64,000 bases of DNA. Origin: Arachidicoccus sp. (GTDB taxonomy: Bacteria > Bacteroidota > Bacteroidia > Chitinophagales > Chitinophagaceae). The stretch lies in contig JAPWKH010000033.1 in the NCBI GenBank assembly GCA_028283605.1, positions 330,838-394,837 on the forward strand, given 5' to 3'. Made by a program: the position numbers and the translations under genes. Below, piece by piece: positions 1 through 9,245 of this stretch. The first letter of the stretch is position 1, and each line of letters opens with the position of its first letter. A model generated the notes under the pieces. It did not search any database. It saw only the letters and a list, made by a program, of their open reading frames with translations, and was not told the origin of the DNA.

Positions 1-927
1 AAGGCTGCTTGCGCGCCCCCATGCGCTTACGATCAACGTAAATTTTGGCAAGTAACTTTTCTTCAACAGCAACGCATTTGTGGCGAGATAATCATTGTTG
101 CTTTTATAATAATTCAGTATAGGATTATCCGTTGAGTCATAAATAAGATTGTCGAACGCAACAGTTGAATCTAAAATTCTGTTATTGATATTCAATGAAT
201 CTACAGAAATGCCCGCGTAAGCCGATAATGTTTGCAAGGCTTCCTGCAATTTTGCTTTTGTTTTGTTTAGTTTGATTTTTGCATTAGCCAATTCCGCATT
301 CGCCTGCGACAAATCCGCACCAGGCTTAATTCCTGCGTGTGCAAGCGATTGAATAATCGTATCAATCGTTGCATATCGATTTACATTTTTTTCATCAATC
401 TCCCGAAGATTTTGATAAGTAAGAATGTTGAAATAAAGTTTTGCCAATTCAATTTTTAATTGGTACTTATCTTTTTCCAAAGCAGTTTTCCCGAGCAATG
501 CTTCCGCTTCGGCATTTTCATTGCGGGCTCTGTTCAATCCGAAATTATAAACATCATATTCCGAATAAAGGGTTGCTAAATCACCGAGTACGGGTTGATT
601 GTTTTGCTCCACTGTTTTGCTGCCTGATGTGGAGGGGACAACACCCATGGGGAAATAATTTCCATTGACTGCATTGGCGCTGCCAAGAGATGCCTGCGCG
701 TTGAATTTTAAGAAAGGCAATTGCTCATGCTTAACGTCTGTGACATGTGCCGTTGCTGCATTTGCGAACGCTTCGCTTTGCCTGATTGATGGCGTGTATT
801 TTTCCGACAGTTCAATGAGTTTTTTTAATGAATATATTTGACTGCTTTGTGCATACAATGTTTTAGAATATAAAAATATTCCCGTATATAACACGTAGCG
901 CAAAGCAATCGATTTGTACGATTGCAT
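1..927 (-). CDS. TolC-family outer-membrane efflux protein, truncated by the window edge
   Basis: Reading the minus strand from an ATG at 927, the frame stays open for 309 codons to the first base of the window, so the C-terminus lies outside. The product starts with a signal peptide ending near YAQSSQ, then shows the Ala/Asn/Gln-rich alpha-helical pattern of TolC-type outer-membrane factors (for example a stretch around ELANAKIKLNKTKAKLQEAL). Such proteins form the exit duct of tripartite efflux pumps or type I secretion systems. The partner adaptor and permease genes would be expected beyond the left edge, downstream on this strand. A small exported protein gene lies 119 bp upstream on the same strand. 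Family assignment comes from overall pattern, not from a single diagnostic residue. Confidence 0.8.
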   Translation of the reverse strand, partial: MQSYKSIALRYVLYTGIFLYSKTLYAQSSQIYSLKKLIELSEKYTPSIRQSEAFANAATAHVTDVKHEQLPFLKFNAQASLGSANAVNGNYFPMGVVPSTSGSKTVEQNNQPVLGDLATLYSEYDVYNFGLNRARNENAEAEALLGKTALEKDKYQLKIELAKLYFNILTYQNLREIDEKNVNRYATIDTIIQSLAHAGIKPGADLSQANAELANAKIKLNKTKAKLQEALQTLSAYAGISVDSLNINNRILDSTVAFDNLIYDSTDNPILNYYKSNNDYLATNALLLKKSYLPKFTLIVSAWGRASSL

Positions 928-1046
928 ATAATAAGTTTAAATTTTATAGTCAGTAATAAGCGGTATGGTTCGTTCCGGATAAATAGTTATAATCCGATGA
1001 ACAGATTCATGTAAAGGAACGGAAAGCTAAAGAGAGCCTTATAGCC

Positions 1047-1442
1047 TTATGCTACGAATGGCGGCGCACGCCCGGAACAGACGTACAAAAAAGAGGAAAC
1101 AAAATGATTATTGTAATAATACAGCGGCTTTGGCAGAGTAATATGCTTCCAGCAAATTTCAGATGTATTAGGCAAAACGAAAATCAATTTTTCCGACTGG
1201 AAATGTTTATTAATCCTTAAATGTAACGGGTGGGTTTTATTTTGAAAAGCAACAGGATGGTTCTGAACGGAGCCTTTGCTGAAAAATTTAGTCAATAATT
1301 TTGTACCAATAACGACATTTTCTCCGGGACGGTTCGGCATCACAAAAGCTTGCGCAAGCAATACAGCTATAAACCCTATGAGCATTATACTTGCCCATAA
1401 ATTGCGAAATTTGCCTTTATGATATAAATGGAACATCTGCAC
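1047..1442 (-). CDS. small exported or membrane-anchored hypothetical protein
   Basis: 131 codons. One hydrophobic segment lies near residues 17-35 (after HKGKFRNLW), followed by a basic/aromatic soluble part and a short C-terminal tail ending CSGRAPPFVA. The family is not recognised. It sits immediately upstream of, and on the same strand as, a TolC-type efflux gene. In Bacteroidota, metal-efflux operons often begin with a short uncharacterised exported protein of about this size, so it may be the first gene of that operon; this is an inference from position. It could also be a chance frame, because coding bias cannot be measured here. Confidence 0.5.
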   Translation of the reverse strand: MQMFHLYHKGKFRNLWASIMLIGFIAVLLAQAFVMPNRPGENVVIGTKLLTKFFSKGSVQNHPVAFQNKTHPLHLRINKHFQSEKLIFVLPNTSEICWKHITLPKPLYYYNNHFVSSFLYVCSGRAPPFVA

Positions 1443-1690
1443 AAATGTAAACTATATACATAATAGTGGATATTATAAATAAATTAAATTTTTCTGCAGC
1501 ATAGTACCATAAATTGTAATAACTAAGAATTATAAATAAGAATTGGTAATTTAAGAACTTAAAAAATTAATCAAGAAATAACCTGATAAAAAAGAATCAC
1601 AAATCAACCATTCTACATTTGCCTTGCCTGCAATAATCATTTTCACTACAAAGAATAGACAATCTTGTAAGGCAAACCTAAACCGGTGAT

Positions 1691-2114
1691 TTGGATAAAT
1701 TCAAAAATGTTTATGAGCAATACAGCCGTAAATTATATTCTTACATATTAAAGTATTCGGGTTCGGAGTATATTGCCGAAGAGACTGTACAGCATTTATT
1801 AAGATTTTGGAAAACGCTCTCCCTGGCGGTCGACTTGGAAATAAGTATGCAAATATTCAGAATCGGAAAAAGCTTTCTGATTGATATTCTGCGAAAAGAA
1901 AAAAACATCTGCACACAATCGTAATTGCTGACTGAATAAATACACCATTATTAAACGGAGAAAGACTTGATATCGACCGCGAAGAACTAAGGCTGATTGA
2001 TAAGAAAATTGAAGAACAGCCTTATGTAAGAAAAAAAGTATTTAAGCTTAGCCGCATAGAATGTAAATCGAACAATGACATTATGCAAACGTTTGCTTAT
2101 ATATATCATTAAAT
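1691..2114 (+). pseudogene. decayed ECF sigma-70 factor (FecI type)
   Basis: A 77-codon frame from a TTG at 1691 resembles region 2 of an ECF sigma factor (VYEQYSRKLYSYILKYSG, then FLIDILRKEKN), but lacks the usual well-formed core-binding helices. After its stop at 1924, a second frame (about 1959-2114) translates to a recognisable region 4 remnant (LIDKKIEEQPYVRKKVFKLS, then IECKSNNDI), corresponding to the usual 'LP..RKKVF.LSR.EG.S..EIA' stretch. It ends at a TAA at 2112-2114 without the recognition helix. The remnant lies 60 bp upstream of an intact sigma gene, so it looks like a relict duplicate. An upstream in-frame TAA at 1679 excludes a longer N-terminus. Confidence 0.65.
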
Positions 2115-2173
2115 ATGACGCTTATATTTACTTATTGTTAATAAATTCAAAATTATTCTTTAAAAGAAAAAGA

Positions 2174-2791
2174 ATGCTTTTCCCCAATCAAAACGAAGGA
2201 ATACATGAAAATGAGAAATTGATACTTTTGAAAAAGGGTAATGAAAAAGCTTTTGACGACATTTATAAAAAATATGGCTTATATGTGTACCGGAATATTT
2301 TCCAAATGGTAAAGATGGAAAATGTTGCCGAAGAATTGACACAGGAAATTTTTATCAAAATTTGGGAAACGAAAGATTTAATTGATCCGGAAAAACCCTT
2401 TGTTCCCTATTTGATTAAAATTATAAGCAATAAGGTAATTGATTTCTTCAGAAAAACCACCCGTGACAATAAACTGAAAAAGGAATTACTGCAGGCTTGT
2501 GTTCAAATAACAGATTGTCCGGAAAAAAGTATACTTAAGAAGGAAGTCGATGCAATTGTTCAAAATGCCATTCAAAACCTTCCGTCGAAACAGCAAATTG
2601 TTTTTTATTTATGCAAAATAGAAGGCCGAACGTATGAAGAAACAGCTCGCGTAATGGGTATATCTATCGCTACGGTCAATAATCATATTGTTAAAGCAAC
2701 CAAGTCCATTAAAACTTATCTGAATCGAAATTATTTCCCGATAATTATTCTCCTGTCTTTTTGCCAATTAATTTTTTTCTCTGTAATATAG
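2174..2791 (+). CDS. ECF RNA polymerase sigma factor (FecI-like)
   Basis: 205 residues from the ATG at 2174; a longer frame reaching to 2075 is possible but its extra N-terminus (Lys/Ile/Tyr rich) is unlike the family. Region 2 is visible as DDIYKKYGLYVYRNIFQMV and EELTQEIFIKIWE, and region 4 as LPSKQQIVFYLCKIEGRTYE followed by the recognition helix GISIATVNNHIVKATKSI. The hydrophobic C-terminal tail (FPIIILLSFCQLIFF) is common in Bacteroidota FecI-type sigmas. It should direct RNA polymerase to the downstream SusC/SusD genes when released by the FecR-like protein encoded 64 bp downstream. Gene order sigma, anti-sigma, SusC, SusD is the classical transenvelope signalling arrangement. Confidence 0.92.
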   Translation: MLFPNQNEGIHENEKLILLKKGNEKAFDDIYKKYGLYVYRNIFQMVKMENVAEELTQEIFIKIWETKDLIDPEKPFVPYLIKIISNKVIDFFRKTTRDNKLKKELLQACVQITDCPEKSILKKEVDAIVQNAIQNLPSKQQIVFYLCKIEGRTYEETARVMGISIATVNNHIVKATKSIKTYLNRNYFPIIILLSFCQLIFFSVI

Positions 2792-2855
2792 TTGACATTT
2801 TCTTTTCGAACGTATTATTATAGGCAGGAGTGTCTATAATAAACAGAAAAAATAA

Positions 2856-4034
2856 ATGAACAAAGCAGAAATTGATTTGTTATTCAAAAAATATTTATCT
2901 GACCAATGTACAGAAAGTGAAATCAATTTACTATTAAAATATTTTGAGCAGACCGATAATATTGGGCTTCAGAAATTGATAGAAAAGGAGTTAATCAATA
3001 ATACAAAAACTGAATTTATTTTTCCGAATGACGAAGAGAATAAACGCTTAGCAAGAATCAGTAATGATATAAAAAGTATAATCTCCAAAAGAAAAATATT
3101 TCGCAATCTTTATATATATGCTACAGCCGCAATGCTTGCGTTGATTATCGGCGGGGGAATTTTATGGAAATTTCACAATGCTAAACAAGCGGACGAAAAA
3201 TCCGGTACTATAGCAACTACTCATATTAATGAAATCCCACCGGGCCATAATGGCGCAGTGTTACACCTGTCCAACGGAAGCACCATAGTGCTCGACAGCG
3301 TACAGAACGGAACGATAACCACGCAAGACAATACTCAGCTAATTAAGAAAAATGGGCAGATAGAATATGGCGCAACATCCAAAGTAGTATACAATACCAT
3401 CACAACTGATCGCGGGCGCGAGTGGAAAATTGTTTTGCCGGATGGTACAAAAGCCTGGATGAATGCCGAATCGAGCATTACGTACCCAACGGCATTTACC
3501 GGCGCAAACCGTACTGTTGAAATTTCCGGCGAAGTGTATTTTGAAGTAATGCACAACGCAGCAAAACCTTTCCGAGTAAAGACAGGCAGCCAGTTGATTG
3601 AAGATGTGGGAACTGCGTTTGATGTGCGGGCTTATGGCGACGAACATGTAATAAAAACAACATTGGTACAGGGAAGTGTGAGGGTATCAAAAGATAATCA
3701 ATCGCTCATGCTGAAACCGAATCAGCAAGCCGTTACCACAGAAAGAATTGAACTGAAAAACAACGTTGATGTGGATGAAGAAATAGCGTGGAAAAATGGT
3801 TATTTCTCGTTTCAAAATACAGACCTGAAAGAAATAATGCAGCAAATGAGCAGGTGGTACAATGTATCGGTAGAATACAAAGGCAATATTAAGCCGGACT
3901 TGTTTACAGGCAGGATTCCGCGGGCAATGCCGGGTTCAAAAATGCTGAATATCCTTCAGGAAGCCGGAGTACATTTTGATATTGAAGCTGTGCCTGAAAA
4001 CGGGAAAGAAGGTAAAATAATAGTAACGCCGTAA
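2856..4034 (+). CDS. FecR-like anti-sigma factor / transenvelope signal protein
   Basis: 392 residues. The N-terminal cytoplasmic part (about 1-85) would bind the sigma factor. A single membrane segment lies at about 86-104 (LYIYATAAMLALIIGGGILW). The periplasmic FecR domain runs about 180-290 (DRGREWKIVLPDGTKAWMNA and VEISGEVYFEV are typical), and a DUF4974-type domain is at the C-terminus (QNTDLKEIMQQMSRWYNVSV). In this family the periplasmic part senses the N-terminal STN domain of the cognate TonB-dependent transporter, which is encoded next. Inferred role: keeps the sigma factor inactive until substrate loads the SusC-like transporter. Confidence 0.93.
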   Translation: MNKAEIDLLFKKYLSDQCTESEINLLLKYFEQTDNIGLQKLIEKELINNTKTEFIFPNDEENKRLARISNDIKSIISKRKIFRNLYIYATAAMLALIIGGGILWKFHNAKQADEKSGTIATTHINEIPPGHNGAVLHLSNGSTIVLDSVQNGTITTQDNTQLIKKNGQIEYGATSKVVYNTITTDRGREWKIVLPDGTKAWMNAESSITYPTAFTGANRTVEISGEVYFEVMHNAAKPFRVKTGSQLIEDVGTAFDVRAYGDEHVIKTTLVQGSVRVSKDNQSLMLKPNQQAVTTERIELKNNVDVDEEIAWKNGYFSFQNTDLKEIMQQMSRWYNVSVEYKGNIKPDLFTGRIPRAMPGSKMLNILQEAGVHFDIEAVPENGKEGKIIVTP

Positions 4035-4082
4035 AAAGAATTATTTATGAATTTATAAATAAAAGACATTGGCAACTAAAAA

Positions 4083-4110
4083 GCCGGAAGCGAGTCCAAG
4101 CGCCTCCGGC
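4083..4110 (+). promoter_or_regulatory. GC-rich hairpin between fecR-like and susC-like genes
   Basis: Two 10-nt arms starting GCCGGA and ending TCCGGC, with one mismatch, enclose an 8-nt loop in an otherwise A/T-rich 142-bp gap. No T-tract follows, so it does not look like a simple terminator. It could be an RNA stability or processing element, or a partial attenuator separating the low-level sigma/anti-sigma transcript from the highly expressed transporter transcript. Function is inference. Confidence 0.45.
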
Positions 4111-4176
4111 AAAACAGAGTTGTCAAATAATCATCTGGTTGTATGACATATTTTTTTTCACTCTAAAAACAAAGTT

Positions 4177-7100
4177 ATGCGGACTGCTTTTAAAAAACAA
4201 GCGCGCCCCAAAAAAGTAACACATCATTTGCTATCATCTAAAAGCTGGCTTATCATGAGACTAACCTTAATTTTAATGACAGCAGCCTGTTTACAGGTTA
4301 CGGCAAAAAGTGTAGCGCAAAAAATTAATCTTGCCGACAAAAATACACCTATCGAAAAGGTGTTTAACCAGATTCAGCAACAAAGCGGTTACAATTTCTT
4401 CTACAAGCAATCCGCACTTCGATTAGCTGAACCGGTAACCGTTTATCTTAAAGACGGCAGCATCCAAACCGCGTTGGAACTTTGCTTTAAAAACCAACCG
4501 CGACTTACGTATTCTCTTGTAGACAACGTAGTTATTATCAAACAAAAAACTACACAACCTGTATCGGATGAAACTGCGAACGAACAAGCTCCTCAGCACG
4601 AAGTGCATGGTATCGTAAGAGATTCCGCGGGCAAACCTTTGGGAGGTGTATCCGTCGTAGTTGCAGGCACCAAAAAAGGAACGCTGACGAATACAGTCGG
4701 AGAATACTCGGTAAATGCAGATCAGGGCGATGTGCTGGAATTTAATTTTGTCGGTTATCAAACCAAAAGAGTAGCAGTCACAGAAAGTAACGAAGTTGAT
4801 GTACAGCTCAACGCGCTTAGCACTCAACTGAACGATATCGTAATCGTAGGCTACAGTACGCAGAAAAAAGGAGATCTTACCGGTGCAGTAGGTATAGTAA
4901 ATTCGGAACAGCTGGAAAACAGACCCGTAACCAATACGACCAATGCGCTTGAAGGCACTGTGCCCGGCGTTACCATTGTAGCAACCAACGGGCAACCCGG
5001 TTATGATGCAGGTACTATCAAAGTCAGAGGCATCGGAACACTGAACAACAGTAACCCGATGATCGTTGTGGACGGTAACATCGTATCGTCTATGAACGAT
5101 GTCGATCCTAATGATATTGCTACTATTTCCGTTTTAAAAGACGCTGCATCTTCCGCTATTTACGGGTCGCGTGCCGCAAACGGCGTTGTACTCATTACCA
5201 CTAAAAAAGGAAAAGCCGGTACAACGCAAATCTCTTACAATGATTATTTCGGTAAGCAAAAAGCGACTGCTTTACCGGATTACGTGCCATCGTGGCAAGC
5301 AGCCACCTTATATAATGAGGCTTTAGAAAACGAAGGGCACGCTGCACAATACACAGACGCTCAAATCGATTCTTTCAAATTAGGCACAAGTCCTTACAAT
5401 TACCCGAATACCGACTGGTTAGGATTATTTTACAGCGGCAGCGGTTTTCAACAAGATCATAATTTGAATATGAGCGGCGGAACGGATAAAACGCAATATT
5501 TCTTCTCACTCGGCTATTTTGATGAAAATGGTATTGTTCCCAAAACCAATACGCAGCGTTATACAACAAGGCTCAACCTTAGCTCGAAAGTAACGAATAA
5601 GCTAACGGTATTCGGCAATTTATCCTATACTTATCAGCCGATAATGCAGCCGCAAAGCACTTATCCCGGCGTGGCTTCTTTTTCTCAAGTGATACGGCAG
5701 GTAAACAGGATATCGAACATGATCCCTTATAAATATGCCAACGGAGATTACGGCCATATATCCGATGGTAATCCTATGGCGATGTTAAACTCATCTTCCT
5801 ACGACAACAATGAGGGCTATACTTTTGTAGGTATTGCAGGAGCAGATTGGGAGCCCATTAGCAATCTCCATATCAGACCGCAGATTGCCTGGACACAGAC
5901 AACATCGGATGACAGAAATTTTATTGCTTCTGTTCAGTATTACAATCCGGATGGCACTCCGGCAGGACAACCGAATGTAAATTATGCGTCTGAAACCTAC
6001 CAACAGTCTACTGCGTTTACGCCGCAATTGCTGGCAGATTACAGCTGGAAAATAGGCGAAGACAATCACTTCAAAGTGTTAGGTGGTTATTCACAAGAGA
6101 TAGACAACTGGCATGAACTATATGGTTACAGGCAGAATTTTCTGAACAATCAACTTAGTGTTATCAACCTTGGCTCGCCTACGGGGCAAGTGGCCAATGG
6201 CGATGCCAACCAATTAGCTTTACGTTCTTTTTTTGGTAGAATCAATTATGATTATAAAGAAAAATATTTACTGGAAGGCAATTTAAGATACGACGGTTCT
6301 TCAAGATTTGCTCCCGGTAATCGTTATGGTACATATCCATCAGTATCCGCAGGATGGCGTATTTCTGAAGAAAAATTCTTTGAGCCGTTAAAAAATATCG
6401 TTTCCAATTTAAAGTTAAGAGCTTCCTGGGGTAAGTTAGGAAATCAAAGCGCTCTTGCAAATTACCCCGCTATTGCTGTAATAAATTCAGGCGAAAATTA
6501 TGTATTTGGTGGCACAAGCCCAGTGGCAGCACCGGGGATAGCACAAACACAAGGCGTCGATCCTGATATCGTTTGGGAATCAACTACAGAATCAAATATA
6601 GGATTGGATGCAGATTTTTTACGTAATACTTTAAGCTTAACGGCAGACTATTTCATAAAAAATACTGATCATATTCTTTATGGCTTACCTGTGGCTGCCA
6701 CTTATGGACTAAATCCGCCAATTGAAAATGAAGTATCTGTCCGTAACCAAGGCTTGGAAGTGGTGCTAAGCTATCACAATCATGTAGGTAATTTTACATA
6801 CATTATTACCGGCAACGCTTCTTTTATTAAAAACCAAATCACAAATCTTGCCGGACAAGGAGATAATATTAGTGGCGCTACAATCCAAAGAGTGGGACTT
6901 CCGATATATTCTTACTATGGCTATGTAGCACAAGGCGTGTTCCAGTCTCAATCGCAGATAACTTCGCATGCTTCGCAAACAGGCATCAGCCCGAATACTG
7001 CACCAGGCGACTTGATTTACAAAGACCTGAATGGAGACGGTGTGATTGATTCACATGATAAAACATATCTCGGCACAAACTTTCCAAAAGTTACTTATGG

Positions 7101-7566
7101 CTTAAACATCAATCTGGCATATAAAGGCTTTGACCTTACTGCCTTCCTCCAGGGAACAGCGGGCGTTAAAAACTATATTTCAGGCGAATTACTCGGACAA
7201 AATTCAAACACGGCGGGCAAGCCTACGTCTATGTTGTTGAGCAGCTGGACAGCAACCAATCCTTCCAATTTCCCGAGGGCATGGATTAATTATACACAAA
7301 ACGACCCTGCCGACAATCCTTCTTCGTTCTGGATTAGAAGTGCGGCGTATCTGCGTATGAAGAACTTACAGTTAGGCTATACCTTGCCGGATAAATGGGC
7401 AAAACTGATACATTTCAAAAAGCTACGGGTGTATTACAGCGGACAAAATCTCTTTACCATTACGCAGTTTTATAAGTGGGCAGATCCGGAAGTGCCGTCA
7501 GGAACCAGCGGATATGATTACCCGCAGGTGAAGATTAATACTTTGGGACTGAACTTAACTTTTTAA
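4177..7566 (+). CDS. SusC/RagA-type TonB-dependent transporter with STN domain
   Basis: 1129 residues, usual length for the family. After an extended N-terminus with a hydrophobic export segment (about 25-47), a secretin/TonB N-terminal (STN) domain spans about 49-124, containing NTPIEKVFNQIQQQSGYNFF. A carboxypeptidase-regulatory-like domain follows (about 140-215, VHGIVRDSAGKPLGGVSVVV), then the plug (about 222-345, including ANGVVLITTKKGKAGTTQIS) and the long outer-membrane beta-barrel ending in LNLTF. It imports an oligosaccharide or similar ligand across the outer membrane using TonB energy, together with the SusD-like lipoprotein encoded 22 bp downstream. The STN domain fits signalling through the adjacent FecR/FecI pair. 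Substrate cannot be read from the sequence; the GH2 enzyme downstream points to a glycan. Confidence 0.95.
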   Translation: MRTAFKKQARPKKVTHHLLSSKSWLIMRLTLILMTAACLQVTAKSVAQKINLADKNTPIEKVFNQIQQQSGYNFFYKQSALRLAEPVTVYLKDGSIQTALELCFKNQPRLTYSLVDNVVIIKQKTTQPVSDETANEQAPQHEVHGIVRDSAGKPLGGVSVVVAGTKKGTLTNTVGEYSVNADQGDVLEFNFVGYQTKRVAVTESNEVDVQLNALSTQLNDIVIVGYSTQKKGDLTGAVGIVNSEQLENRPVTNTTNALEGTVPGVTIVATNGQPGYDAGTIKVRGIGTLNNSNPMIVVDGNIVSSMNDVDPNDIATISVLKDAASSAIYGSRAANGVVLITTKKGKAGTTQISYNDYFGKQKATALPDYVPSWQAATLYNEALENEGHAAQYTDAQIDSFKLGTSPYNYPNTDWLGLFYSGSGFQQDHNLNMSGGTDKTQYFFSLGYFDENGIVPKTNTQRYTTRLNLSSKVTNKLTVFGNLSYTYQPIMQPQSTYPGVASFSQVIRQVNRISNMIPYKYANGDYGHISDGNPMAMLNSSSYDNNEGYTFVGIAGADWEPISNLHIRPQIAWTQTTSDDRNFIASVQYYNPDGTPAGQPNVNYASETYQQSTAFTPQLLADYSWKIGEDNHFKVLGGYSQEIDNWHELYGYRQNFLNNQLSVINLGSPTGQVANGDANQLALRSFFGRINYDYKEKYLLEGNLRYDGSSRFAPGNRYGTYPSVSAGWRISEEKFFEPLKNIVSNLKLRASWGKLGNQSALANYPAIAVINSGENYVFGGTSPVAAPGIAQTQGVDPDIVWESTTESNIGLDADFLRNTLSLTADYFIKNTDHILYGLPVAATYGLNPPIENEVSVRNQGLEVVLSYHNHVGNFTYIITGNASFIKNQITNLAGQGDNISGATIQRVGLPIYSYYGYVAQGVFQSQSQITSHASQTGISPNTAPGDLIYKDLNGDGVIDSHDKTYLGTNFPKVTYGLNINLAYKGFDLTAFLQGTAGVKNYISGELLGQNSNTAGKPTSMLLSSWTATNPSNFPRAWINYTQNDPADNPSSFWIRSAAYLRMKNLQLGYTLPDKWAKLIHFKKLRVYYSGQNLFTITQFYKWADPEVPSGTSGYDYPQVKINTLGLNLTF

Positions 7567-7588
7567 ACGCCTCTAAAAATTATCTATT

Positions 7589-9218
7589 ATGAAAAGGTTT
7601 TTCATTCTAAACATATTCGCGGGCGCCCTTTTATTAACCGCCTGTAAAAAAGATTTTCTCGACAGACAACCGTTAGACGGTTACAGCAATTCCAGCCTCT
7701 GGACAGATTCCAGCGATGCAGCAGCTGCGCTGAATGGCGTATATAATGGCGCTAACGGCTGGGCTTCCGACAATGCGTCAGGCTGGGCAGATGGTTTTTT
7801 GATGAACTACATGGATTGCGCATCGGACAATGCTTACAGCCAGTTTTACTGGGAAGGCTTTCAGGATTTTGGCAACGGGCTGGTTACACCCAGCGATGGC
7901 AATGTCGATGATCTTTGGTCGCCTGCTTACACGACCATACAAAAATGTAATTTCTTCTTGCAGAACATCGGCATTACACCAATGGGCGCTGCAGGCAAGG
8001 CATCCATGATAGCGCAGGTAAGGTTTATACGCGCTTACCAGTATTTTATGCTTGCCGCAATTGTATGGAGATGCTGTTTTTGACACGACTACCGTAACAA
8101 CTACCGAAGCAAATACGGCAACCAGAACGCCAAAAGCCGACATCATTAAATTTGAGCTTAGCGAATTGGCAGCAGCAGCGCAGGACCTTCCGACGAGCTA
8201 TCCTGCTGCTCAGTTAGGGCACATTACCAAAGGAGCGGCGCTTGCTTTAAAAATGCGCATTGAACTGTTTGAAGCAGACTATACCGATTGCGTAGCAGAT
8301 GCACAACAGGTAATGCAGTTAGGGTATGCGCTTTATCCAAGCTATTCCGGGCTTTTCCGTATCGGTAACGAAGGCAGCAGCGAAGACATTCTCGATGTTC
8401 AATATATGGAAAATACACATCCCAATGGAACACTCGGTGTAATGCTACCTAATTCGATAGGCGGTTGGTCGTCGATAGATCCTTTGCAGGCTTTGGTGGA
8501 TAATTACGAAATGGCCAACGGCAAACCGATAACTGACGCCTCTTCAGGTTACGATCCCAATCATCCGTATGACAACAGAGACCCAAGACTAAAAGAAACC
8601 ATTCTTGTGCCCGGTGGCGCTTATGCAGATAGCAGCTTTACAGATTATGATCCGCTGGATGCTTCGTCAAACGATTATTATTCGGGCAACAACAGTTCCC
8701 GCACAGGTTATGAAGTGCTTAAATTCACATCCTATCAAAAAGATTTTGACAATATTTGGAATACAGGTTTGGATATGATGCTAATCCGTTATGCAGAAGT
8801 GCTGCTGTCTTACGCTGAAGCCAAGATAGAATTGGGACAGATAGACGCTACGGTGTACAACGCCATCGACCAGGTGCGTGTGCGTGCAGGATTGCCAAAG
8901 ACAGATCAAACGGTGTATAATTCACAATCTACTTTGCGCACATTGGTTCGTCGCGAAAGACGTTCGGAATTTGCTATGGAAGGGCTTCGCTGGTTCGATG
9001 TGCAACGCTGGCAGATTGCTCCGCAAGTAATGACAGGGCAAGTTTACGGCGCGCGAACAGGAACAGTAAGCAGTACCGGGCAAGTTACATTTACCGGCAG
9101 CAACATACCTGTGGAAACAAGACTGTTCGACCCGACAAAAAATTACCTTTGGCCTATCCCGCAGGCACAAAGAAATATTGATAAGAATCTGACACAAAAT
9201 CCGGGATATAGTCAATAA
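7589..9218 (+). pseudogene. SusD/RagB-like nutrient-binding lipoprotein, interrupted by a single-base frameshift
   Basis: The first frame (7589-8083) starts with a lipoprotein signal (LLLTAC, Cys19) and runs through the N-terminal SusD region to RFIRAYQYFML before ending in an unrelated tail. The matching continuation PQLYGDAVFDTTTV lies in the next frame, open from 8052 to 9218, and contains the rest of a normal SusD protein (RYAEVLLSYAEAKIELGQ, RRERRSEFAMEGLRWFDVQR, LWPIPQAQRNID). The break is at about 8051-8053, where CTTGCC would restore the frame if one T were removed. Repaired length is about 542 residues, normal for SusD. SusD caps the SusC transporter at the cell surface. Whether this is a true mutation or a sequencing indel cannot be decided here; no other damage is seen. 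Confidence 0.9.
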
Positions 9219-9245
9219 TTATAGTTTAAATTTTCAAACAGGTTT

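Noticed and set aside
4423..4995. 190-codon minus-strand frame inside the SusC gene
   Set aside because: Antisense shadow of a clearly coding SusC sequence.
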